From positions 151,675,001 to 151,739,000 of the forward strand of contig NC_133026.1 of NCBI RefSeq assembly GCF_048771995.1: a DNA stretch of 64,000 bases, written 5' to 3'. The translations under genes were made by a program, and so were the position numbers. The stretch is from Taeniopygia guttata (lineage: Eukaryota; Chordata; Aves; Passeriformes; Estrildidae). Within the stretch, counting starts at the first letter, position 1; every line of letters starts with the position of its first letter. Positions 9,881 through 21,300 of the stretch are shown here, piece after piece. The notes beneath the pieces were generated by a model, which made no database searches, was not told the origin of the DNA, and saw nothing but the letters and a program-made list of their open reading frames with translations.

Positions 9881-11360
9881 GCACCTGGGAACCCCAAATT
9901 CACCCTTGGAACCCCCAAATTTATACCCAGGAACCCCAAATTCACACCTGGGAACCCCAAATCTGCACCCAGAACCCCAAATTCACACCTGGGAACCAAA
10001 ATTCACACCTGGAACCCCAAATTCACACCTGGGAGCCCCAAATCCGCACCCAGAACCCCAAATTCACACCGGGAACTCCAAATTTACACCTGGAACCCCA
10101 AATTTACACCCGGAACCCCAAATTTACATCTTGGAACCCAAATTCACACCTGAGAACCCCAAATTTACATCTGAGAGCCCCAAATTCACACCTGGGCACC
10201 CCAAATTCACACCCCAAACCCCCAAATTCACACCTTGAACCCCAAATTCACACCTGGGAACCCCAAATTCACACCTGGGACCCCAAATTTACACCTGGGA
10301 ACCCCAAATTCACACCAGGAACCCCAAATTTACACCTGGGAACCCAAATTCACACCTGGAACCCCAAATTCACACCTGGAACCCCAAATTCACACCTGGA
10401 ACCCCAAATTTACACCTGGAACCCCAAATTCACACCTGGGCACCCCAAATTTACACCTGGAACCGCAAATTTGCACCTGGGAACCCAAATTCACACCTGG
10501 GAACCCCAAATTTACACCTGGGAACCCCAAATTCACACCTGGAACCCCAAATTCACACCTGAGAACCCCAAATTCACACCTGGGAACCCCAAATCCGCAC
10601 CAGGAACCCCAAATTCACACCTGGGAACCCCAAATTCACACCCGGAACCCCAAATTGCCACCTGGGAACCCCAAATCTGCCCCTGGAACCCCAAATTCAC
10701 ACCTGGGAACCCCAAATTCACACCTGGAACCCCAAATTTACACCTGGGAACCCCAAATCCGCACCTGGGAACCCCAAATTTACACCCAGAACCCCAAATT
10801 CACACCCAAAACCCCCAAATTCACTCCTGGGAACCCCAAATTCACACCTGAAAATCCCAAATCCGCCCTGGGGAACCCCAAATTTACACCCAGAAGCCCA
10901 AATTCACACCTGGGAACCCCAAATTTACACCCAAAACCCCCCAATTTACACCTGGAACTCCAAATTCACACCCAGAACCCCAAATTCACACCTGGGAACC
11001 CCAAATTTACACCCAGAAGCCCAAATTCACACGTGGAACCCCAAATTCACACCTGGAACCCCAAATTCACACCTGGGAGCCCCAAATCCACACCTGGGAA
11101 CCCCAAATTCACACCTGGAACCCCAAATTCACACCTGGAACCCCAAATTCACACCGAGAACCCCCAAATTCACACCTTGAACCCCAAATTCACACCTGGG
11201 ACGCCAAATTCACAGCTGGGAACCCCAAATCCGCACCTGGAACCCCAAATCTGCACCTGAACCCCAAATTTACACCTGAAAACCCCAAAATCACACCCGG
11301 AACCCCAAATTCACACCTGGGAACCCCAAATCTGCACCTGAGAACCCCAAATTCACACCT
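9881..11360. repeat. intergenic ~20-bp minisatellite between BOP1 and MROH1
   Basis: About 70 units of CCCCAAATTCACACCTGGGA with CCGCA/CTGCA/TTTACA variants. It separates the two convergent 3' ends; no gene seen. Confidence 0.92.
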
Positions 11361-11520
11361 GGGAATTGGGTCTGGAATGGGATCTGGACCGGGATCTGGA
11401 ACGGGATCTGGGATGAGATCTGGGATAGGATCTGGAATTGGGTCTGGAATGGGATCTGGGATCAGGATTGGGATCTGGGATGAGATTTGGGATAGGATCC
11501 GGAATTGGGTCTGGACCGGG
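11361..11520. repeat. GGGATCTGG short array
   Basis: GGGATCTGGAATGGGATCTG-type units downstream of the MROH1 poly(A) signal. Confidence 0.7.
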
Positions 11521-11714
11521 ATCCCAAAGAAAAACCCAAAGGTGGGACAGGAACGGGGCAGGACCAGCCAGGAAATTCCAGGATTTTCCCTCCGGATCAG
11601 AGGCCGGGAAGGACTCCTGGATCCTCCCCATGGAGGCACCGGTGGGATCCCCCCTCCCAAACCCCAAATCCCGAGGAATCCCGGAATTCCGGAGCGGGAT
11701 CGGGAGCCGAAAGC

Positions 11715-11720
11715 TTTATT
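11715..11720 (-). terminator. MROH1 poly(A) signal AATAAA
   Basis: TTTATT on the + strand is AATAAA on the - strand, about 560 bases past the MROH1 stop and flanked by AT-rich sequence in an otherwise GC-rich stretch. No other canonical hexamer was noticed between the stop and this point. Confidence 0.75.
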
Positions 11721-12281
11721 TACAAATCGGGATCTGTACAGGGGCGGTTCCGGGTGGGAATTTTGGGAACGGATCCCGTTTCCCACCGGGAAGCAGCAGA
11801 GTTGGGATGGGGGGTGGAAGGGTGGGAATGGATCCATCGGATCCTCGGGAAGCAGCTGGAGGGGCGGGATCGGATTCCATCGGATCCCATCCCAAATTCC
11901 GGCCGTTTTCCCGATTTTTTTGCCCCGGGAAGGCGCCGGCGTTCCCGGCATTCCCGAGGGTGAAGGTGCAGGAAGACTTTTCCCATGGATTGGGATCCCT
12001 CGGGATGGGATCGGGATCCCTCGGGGTATTGCTGAGCGGAGCCGGGAATTCCGGGAATTCCGGGATTCAGAAGAGGTGAATGAGGTGTCCCAGGGTCCCA
12101 GAACTGGGAATCTCAGGAATTCCGGGAATTCTGGGATTCAGAGGAGGCAGATGAGTTGTCCCAGGGTCTCAGAGCTGGGAATTCCTGGGAATTCCGGGAA
12201 TTTTGGGATTCAGAGGATGCGGACGAGCCGTCCCAGGGTCTCAGAGCTGGGAATTCCCGGGAATTTCAGGAATTCCGGGAT
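11721..12281 (-). other. MROH1 3' UTR
   Basis: Mostly non-repetitive except 12066-12281, which holds three further copies of the stop-codon end of the last exon in a ~72-bp tandem. Confidence 0.7.
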
Positions 12282-12320
12282 TCAGAGGATGCGGACGAGC
12301 CGTCCCAGGGTCTCGGCCGC
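12066..12320 (-). repeat. four-copy ~72-bp tandem of the MROH1 stop-codon end
   Basis: Copies begin near 12066, 12136, 12208 and 12281 (the real one). Each holds TCAGAGGATGCGGACGAGCC-type sequence followed by a TCCCAGGGTCTC-like block. The copy at 12208 matches the real exon end almost exactly. Confidence 0.9.
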
Positions 12321-12367
12321 TTTGATCCGCACGTCCGGGGCCGGATCCTTCAGCAGCAGCTGCAGGG
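12282..12367 (-). CDS. MROH1: MROH1 terminal coding exon with stop
   Basis: 86 nt: two bases, 27 codons, TGA at 12284-12282. Acceptor CGTTCCAG. It reads [20 protein letters not shown] then LGRLVRIL and stop, matching the family C-terminus (LLKDPAPEVRTRAAE in mammals). The stop-codon end of this exon is duplicated in the 3' UTR. Confidence 0.96.
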
Positions 12368-15300
12368 CTGGAACGGCACAGCAGGGACGGGTCAGCGCCG
12401 GGATCGGGATCGGGATCGGGATCGGGATCGGGATCGGGATCGGGGTCGGGGTCGGGGTCGGGATCGGGGTCGGGGTCGGGATCGGGATCGGGATCAGGAT
12501 CGGGATCGGGATCGGGATCGGGGTCGGGATCGGGATCGGGATCGGGATCAGGATCGGGATCGGGATCGGGATCGGGGTCGGGATCGGGATCGGGATCGGG
12601 AACAGGATCGGGGTGGGGTCAGCGCAGGGATCGAGATCGGGATGGGGTCAGGATGGGGTCAGGATCGGGATCGGGATCGGGTCAGGATGGGGTCAGGATC
12701 GGATCGGGATCGGGATCGGGTCAGGATGGGGTCAGGATCGGGATCGGGATCGGGATCGGGTCAGGATGGGGTCAGGATCGGGATTGGGATCGGGTCAGGA
12801 TGGGGTCAGGATCGGGATTGGGATCGGGATTGGGTCAGGATGGGGTCAGGATCGGGATCGGGATGGGGTCAGCGCCAGGATCGGGATCGGGATCGGGATC
12901 GGGATCGGGATCGGGATCGGGATCGGGTCAGAATGGGGTCAGGATCAGGATCGGGATCGGGGTGGGGTCAGCATCAGATCGGGATCGGGATTGGGATGGG
13001 GTCAGCACCGGGATTGGGATCAGGTCAGGATGGGGTCAGCATCGGGATCGGGATCAGGATCAGGATTGGGATGAGGATCAGGATCAGGATTAGTATCAAG
13101 ATTGGAATTGGGATCAGGATCGGGATCAGGACTAGAATCAGAATCAGGATTAGGATCAGGATCAGGATCAGAATTGGGATCAGGATAGGGATCAGGGTCA
13201 GGATTAGGATCAGGATCGGGATTGGGATTGGGATTGGGATTGGGATCAGGATCAGGATCAGGATCAGGATCAGGATCAGGATCAGGAACAGAAGCAGGAC
13301 TGGGATCAGGATGAGGGTCAGGATCAAGATCAGGATCAGGATCAGGATCAGGATGGGATCAAGATCAGGATCGTGATTGGAATCAGGATTGGGATCGGGA
13401 TCGGGGTGGGGTCAGCACCGGGATCGGGATCGGGATCGGGATTGGGTCAGAATCAGGATTGGGATCGGGATCAGGATTGAGATCAGAATTGGGATCAGGA
13501 TTGGGATCAGGATTGGAACTGGGATCAGAATTGGGACCAGGATTGGGATCAGGATCAGGATCGGGATCGGGATCGGGATCAGGATCAGGATCAGGATCAG
13601 GATCAGAATTGGGATCAGAATTGGGATCAGGATTGGGATCAGAATTGGGATCAGGATCAGGATTGGGATCAGGATTGGGATTGGGATCAGGACCAGGACC
13701 AGGATTGGGAACAGGACCGGGATCGGGATCAGGATCAGGATCAGGATGAGGATGAGGATGGGGATCAGGATCAGGATGGGGATCCCCTGGCCCAGGATAT
13801 GGCACTGGAAACTCCGGGAATTCCCAGGGATTCCCACCACATTCCCATCTCATTCCTGCTTTTTTTCCCCACTGGAATTCCGCTGCATCCCCCTGGAGCA
13901 GTTCCCAGCTCCGGGAGCCGCTCCAGGATTTGGGAACGGGCGCCGGGAAAATCCCCTGGGATCCACTCCGGGAGATTCCCATCCCCCATCCCGGAATTCC
14001 CAGTCCTGACGGATTTCCCGGATCCGGGGCAATTTTTATGGATTGTTTTCCCAAAAAAACCCGAGGATTTCATTCCTATCATTTTCCAGGATTCAAGGAC
14101 TGACAGGGAAAGATTCCGGTGGCAGAAAAGTGGGATAAAAAGGGAGGAAAATTCGGGATTTTCCCAGCTCGGCTCCTTCTTTCTCCCTGTTTGTCCCAGG
14201 AATTTATTTTTTTTTCCAGTGGGAAGAGCAAAAATTGGAATGAAACGAAATTGGAATGAAAGGCTCGGGATGAGCCAAAAAAATCAAAAATAAAGGCTTG
14301 GGATGATCCCAAAATATTCAAATTAAAGACACAGCATGATCCAAAAAAAAAAAAATTAGGGAATATTCACGATGATCCCAAATAAATCAAAAGTAGAGGC
14401 TCGGGATAATCCCAAAAACCTTAAAATTACAGGTGTGGGATGATCCCAAAAAATTAAAATTAAATGTTTGTAATGATCCAAAAAAAACCCCTAAAAATAA
14501 AAGAAAAAGCTCGGGATGATCCCAAAAAATTTAAAAGAGAGGTTCAGGATGATCCCAAAAAATTAAAAGTAAAAGCTTGGGATGATCCCAAAACCCCTAA
14601 AATAACAGGTGCGGGACGATCCTAAAAAATTAAAATTAAATGTTTGCGATGATCCCAAAAATCCCTAAAAATAAAAGGCTTGGGATGATCCCAAAAAATT
14701 TAAAGGAGAGGCTCGGGATGATCCCAAAAAATTAAAAATATAAGTTTGGGATAATCCCAAAAACCCTAAAATTACAGGTGCGGGATGATCCTAAAAAATT
14801 AAAATTAAATGTTTGCGATGATCCCAAAAGACCCTAAAAATAAAAGAAAAGTCTCGGGAAGATCCCAAAAAATTGAAAGGAGAGGCTCAGGATGATCCCA
14901 AAAACTCTAAAATTAAAATGAAAGGTTCAGGATGATCCCAAAAAATTAAAAGTAAAAACTTGGGATGATAAAAAAAAAAATTAAAAGTAAAAGCTTGGGA
15001 TGATCCCAAAGAATTAAAATTGGAATTAAACCTCGGTCCCCTTTGATCCGGGAATTTGGGGCTGGATTGGGAACGAATCCTGCGGGATTTTCCCGGCCAA
15101 GCCCTTCCCAACCCCCATTCCCAAATCCTGGATCGCATCCAGGGATTTTTTTATTCCCAATTTTTTTCCTTGTTTATCCCCCATTCCTGGGGATTTTCCC
15201 TCATTCCTGTCGGGATCGGAGCCCCTCCCAAGATCCCCAAAATTCCCCGAATTCCGGGCGAATTCCGGGTGAAAATTCCGCCTCCCCCTTTTCTCCCGGC

Positions 15301-18300
15301 AGGGCCCTCGGAGCCGACGGAAAAGCGACTTTTTCCCTTTTTTAGAGTTTTTTGCGGCTCCCTTGGAACGCTCGGGAATTTTCCGGGCTCGGCTCCACGG
15401 GATGAGGTCAGCGGCGAGAGGGAAAAAATCCCTGAAATCCAAAAAAGTGACTTCACCCCGCCGGGAGCCAGGAGGGCCCTTCCCGGGAGGCTCGGGGCCC
15501 TCCGGACACCAAAACCGGGGATTCCACCCCAAAATCCTAAAAGCCAAAAAAAATGAGGCATTTTGGCCTGAAAAATGGGGTTTTTTACTCTAAAAATGGG
15601 ATTTTTTTCCTCTAAAAATGGGATTTTTTTTCCTCTAAAAATGAGGAATTACAGCCTGAAAAATGGGATTTTTTACTCTAAAAATGGGATTTTTTTCCTT
15701 AAAAATGGGATTTTTTTTCCCTTAAAATGGGAAATTTTTTTTACCCTAAAAATGGGATATATTTTCCCCTAAAAATGGGATTTTTTTTTCCTCTAAAAAT
15801 GAGGAATTATGGCCTGAAAAATGGGATTTTTTTCCCTTAAAATGGGATTTTTTTTTTACCCTAAAAATGAGCAACTCTGACCTGAAAAATGGGATTTTTC
15901 CCTAAAAGTGGGATTTTTTTTCCTAAAAATGGGATTTTTTAACCCTAAAAATGAGGAATTGTGGCCTGGAAAATGGGATTTTTTTTCCCCAAAAATGGGA
16001 TTTTTTTACCCTAAAATCGAGCAATTCTGGCCTGAAAAATAGAACTTTTCCCTAAAAATGGGACTTTTTACCTAAAAATGGGATTTTTTTCCCCAAAAAT
16101 GAGGACTTTTGGCCTGAAAAATGGGATTTCTTTTCCCCTAAAAATGGGATTTTTTTTTCCCCTAAAAATGATGAGTTTTGGCATGAAAAATAGTATATTT
16201 TTTTCCTGAAAATGGGAATTTTTTTTTCCTCTAAGAATGAGACATTTTGGCCTGAAAAATGGGATTTTTTTTTTCCCTAAAAATGGGATTTTTTTTTTTC
16301 CCCTGAAATGTGGGGGTTTTTCCCTAAAAATGGGGTATTTGGCCCAAAAAATGGGGGATTTAGCCCTAAAAACATGGGCTTTTCCCAGAAATGAAGAGTT
16401 TAGATCACAAGAATGGGATTTTTGCTGACAAAAATGAGGAATTTGGCCCTAAAAATGTGGAATTTCTCCAAAAAATGAAAGTTTAGAAAACTTTCCAAAG
16501 TTTTCTCACCTGAAAAGTTGCATTTGGCCCTAAAAAAAATGAAGTTTAAATTGTAAAAATGGAAAATTTGCCCTAAAAATGTGGTATTTTCCAAAAAAAT
16601 CGATGTTCATATCCTAAAAAATGGAATTTTGCCCTAAAACGGAGGAATTTGGCCCTAGAAATTGAAGTTTAGATCCTAAAAATGGTATTTTTTGCCTAAA
16701 AATGGGATTTTTTTCCCCTAAAAATGAGGAATTCAGCCCTAAAAATGCAAAATTTTCCCTAAAATTGAAGTTCAGATCCTATAAAATGTTGCTTTTTTTT
16801 CCTTAAAAGTTGGGAATTCCCAAAAAAAAAGATTTTGGGGAATTGGCACTCACCAGAGATGAGCTGGTCCAGGTCCACCTGCTGGCCTTGCTCCTCGTCC
16901 ACGTGGAGCACCAGGAATCCTGGAGGGAATTTCGGGATCAGGGATGGGGATGGGAATATTCCCTAAAAACCCCCAAATTATCCCCAAAAAACCCCATCAA
17001 AATAGCCCAAAACCTTCAAAATTACCCCCGAAAATCATCAAAAATCACCAAAACTAACAAAAAATCCCTTGGGGACCTCCAGACCTGATGTCACCTCCTG
17101 GTGACAAAAGCCACCACTGGGACCCCAGGAGGTGACAGGACCTGAGTCCACCTGGGGACAAGTTTGGGGTCACCAGAGACCCCAAAACCTTCAAAATTAC
17201 CCCAAAAATCATCAAAAATGCTCCCAAAATGCCCTAAAACCACCCAAAACCAGCCCAAAGAAACCCTTGGGGACCTTCAGGGCTGATGTCACCTCCAGGT
17301 GACAAAAGCCACCACTGGGACCCCAGAAGGTGACCGGACCTGAGTCCACCTGGGGACCAGTTTGGGGTCACCAGAGACCCCAAAACCTTCAAAATTACCC
17401 CAAAAATCATCAAAAATCCCCCAAAATAACAAAACCCCACCAAAAATCCCTTGGGGACCTCCAGGGCCGATGTCACCTCCTGGTGACAAAAGCCACCACT
17501 GTGACCCCAGGAGGTGACAGGACCTGAGTCCACCTGGGGACAGGTTTGGGGTCACCAGAGGCCCCAAAACCTTCAAAATTACCCCAAAAATCAACAAAAA
17601 TCCCCCAAAATGCCCTAAAACCACCCAAAACCAGCCCAAAGAAACCCTTGGGGACCTCCAGACCTGATGTCACCTCCTGGTGACAAAAGCCACCAGCGTG
17701 ACCCCAGGAGGTGACAGGGCCTGAGTCCACCTGGGGACAAGTCTGGGGTCACCAGGGACCTCAAAACCTTCAAAATTACCCCAAAAATCATTAAAAAATC
17801 ACCCCAAAACCTTCAAAATTATCTCAAAAATCACCCAAAACAACAATACCCCACCAAAAATCCCTTGGGGACCTCCAGACCTGATGTCACCTCCTGGTGA
17901 CAAAAGCCACCACTGGGACCCCAGAAGGTGACAGGACCTGAGTCCACCTGGGGATAAGTTTGGGGTCTCCAGGGACCCCAAAATCCCCCCAAAATGCCCT
18001 AAAACCACCCAAAACCAACCCAAATAAACCCTTGGGGACCTCCAGGGCTGATGTCACCTCCTGGTGACAAAAGCCACCAGCGTGACCCCATGAGGTGACA
18101 GAACCAAGGGACAAAACTGGGGTCACCAGAGACCCCAAAATCTTTACAATTACCCCAGAAATCAACAAAAATCCCCCAAAATAACAAAACCCCACAAAAA
18201 AATCCCTTGGGGACCTTCAGGACTGATGTCACCTCCAGGTGACAAAAGCCACCAGTGGGACCCCAGAAGGTGACAGGACCTGAGTCCACCTGGGGATAAG

Positions 18301-21300
18301 TTTGGGGTCACCAGGGACCCCAAAATCCCCCCAAAACGCCCTAAAAGCACCCAAAACCAACCCAAAAACCCTTGGGGACCTCCAGGGCTGATGTCACCCC
18401 TTGGTGACCAAAGCCACCAGCGGGACCCCACGAGGTGACAGAACCAGGGGACAAAACTGGGGTCACCAGAGGCCCCAAAATCTTCAAAATTACCCCAAAA
18501 ATCATCAAAAATTCCCCAAAAAAACAAAACCGCTCAAAAAATCCCTTGGGGACCTCCAGACCTGATGTCACCTCCTGGTGACAAAAGCCACCAGTGGGAC
18601 CCCAGAAGGTGACAGGACCTGAGTCCACCTGGGGACAAGTTTGGGGTCACCAGAGATTCCAAAAACTTCAAAATTACCCCAAAAATCATGAAAAATCCCC
18701 CAAAATAACAAAACCCCACCAAAAATCCCTTGGGGACCTCCAGGGCTGATGTCACCTCCTGGTGACAAAAGCCACCACTGGGACCCCAGGAGGTGACAGG
18801 ACCTGAGCCCACCTGGGGATAAGTTTGGGGTCACCAGGGACCCCCAAATCCCCCCAAAATGCCCTAAAACCGCCCAAAACCAGCCCAACAAACCCCTGGG
18901 GACCTCCAAGATCGATGTCACCCCTTGGTGACAAAAGGCACCACTGGGACCCCAGAAGGTGACAGGACCTGAGTCCACCTGGGGACAAATTTGGGGTCAC
19001 CAGAGACCCCAAAATCCCCCCAAAACGCCCTAAAACCACCCAAAACCAACCCAAAAACCCTTGGGGACCTCCAGGGCTGATGCCACCCCTTGGTGACAAA
19101 AGCCACCACTGGGACCCCATGAGGTGACAGGACCTGAGTCCACCTGGGGACAAGTTTGAAATCACCAGGGACCCCAAAACCTTCAAAATTACCCCAAAAA
19201 TCATCAAAAATCCCCCAAAATAACAAAACCCCACCAAAAATCCCTTGGGGACCTCCAGGGCTGATGTCACCTCCTGGTGACAAAAGCCACCAGCGTGACC
19301 CCACGAGGTGACAGAATCAAGGTACAAATCTGGGGTCACCAGAGACCCCAAAATGTTCTAAATGACCCCCAAAAATCACCCAAAATCACCCAGAGCCAGC
19401 CCCAAAGGCCTCGGGGAGCCCGCGGCGGATGGTGGCCCCGGTGACAAAGGCCACCGCGTTGTCCCCGTCCCTCACCGACGGACATGGCCGCCGCCGCCCG
19501 CAGCTCCCGCCAGGGGCTCTTGAAGTAGAAGAGGTTGGTGGAGATGAGGCGGCCCAGCAGCGCGGGGCGGCTGCGCATCTGCGGGGACATTGGGGACATT
19601 GGGGACATTGGGGACATTGGGGACATTGGGGGGATTGGGGGGATGTTGGGGACATTGGGGGGATGTTGGGGACATTGGGGACATTGGGGACATTGGGGAC
19701 ATTGGGGGCATTGGGGACATTGGGGACATTGGGGGGATGTTGGGGACATTGGGGGGATTGGGGACATTGGGGGCATTGGGGACATTGGGGGGATTGGGGG
19801 GATGTTGGGGACATTGGGGGGATGTTGGGGACATTGGGGACATTGGGGACATTGGGGGGACATTGGGGGGATGTTGGGGACATTGGGGACATTGGGGATA
19901 TTGGGGGCATTGGGGACATTGGGGGGATTGGGGGGATGTTGGGGACATTGGGGGGATGTTGGGGACATTGGGGACATTGGGGACATTGGGGACATTGGGG
20001 ACATTGGGGACATTGGGGGGATTGGGGGGATGTTGGGGACATTGGGGGGATGTTGGGGACATTGGGGACATTGGGGACATTGGGGACATTGGGGGGATTG
20101 GGGACATTGGGGGGATGTTGGGGACATTGGGGACATTGGGGACGTTGGGGACATTGGGGACATTGGGGACACTGGGGGGACATTGGGGACATTGGGGACA
20201 TTGGGGACATTGGGGACATTGGGGGCACGTTGGGATATGGGACATGGGGACACTCCGGACACGCAGGGAAATGGGAGAACTCAGTCCCCATCCCAATCCC
20301 AATCCCCACATTCCCAATCCCAATCCCATTGTCCAAATCGCAATGTCCTAATGTCCCAAAATCCCGATATCCCAAAATCCCAATGTCCCAATATCCCAAT
20401 GTCCCAATATCCCAATATCCCAATGTCCCAATATCCCAATGTCCCAAAATCCCAATATCCAAATATCCCAATATCCCAATGCCCCAATATCCCAATGCCC
20501 CAATATCCCAATGTCCCAATGTCCCAATGTCCCAATGTCCCAATATCCCAATGTCCCAAAATCCCAATGTCCCAATATCCCAATGTCCCAAAATCCCAAT
20601 ATCCCAATGTCCCAATATCCCAATGTCCCAATATCCCAATATCCCAACATTCCAATATCCCAATATCCCAATATCCCAATATCCCAAAATCCCAATATCC
20701 CAATATCCCAATATCCCAACGATATCCCGACGATATCCCGACGAATTCCCAGGGATGATGTCCCACCAGGAACTTGCAGACGTCGTTGAGGAACTGCCCG
20801 TAGTGCAGCCCCCGCACATCCCCAAATCCCAAAATCCCAAAATCCCAACATCCCAACGTCCCAAAATCCCAACCTCCCAACATCCCGATATCCCAATATC
20901 CCAATATATCAAAATTCCGATGATATCCCTATGATATCCCGACGATATCCTGAGGACATCTCAGGGATGTCCCACCAGGAACTTGCAGACGTTGTCGATG
21001 AACTCCCCGTAGTGCAGCCCCCACACATCCTCAAATCCCAACATCCCAAAATCCCGATATCCCAAAATCCCAACATCCCAAAATCCCAACATCCCAACGT
21101 CCCGATATCCCAAAATCCCAAAATCCCGACGATATCCCGACGAATTCCCAGGGATGTCCCACCAGGAACTTGCAGACGTCGTTGATGAACTCCCCGTAGT
21201 GCAGCCCCCACACATCCCCAAATCCCAATATCCCAAAATCCCAACATCCCAACATCCCAACATCCCAACATCCCAATATCCCAACATCCCAATATCCCGA

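Noticed and set aside
12156..13376. Arg/Asp (RDRDRD) 406-codon frame resembling an RD/RS-domain splicing factor
   Set aside because: Simply the (GGGATC)n hexamer array in one frame; the neighbouring frames are equally open.
15026..15560. Open frames of 130-170 codons in unique sequence
   Set aside because: No similarity recognised, and the flanking MROH1 exons join perfectly without it.
19386..20934. ~500-codon frames on both strands (GDIGDIG / [14 protein letters not shown])
   Set aside because: Read-through of 9-bp and 8-bp repeats; only the short HEAT segments inside belong to MROH1 exons.
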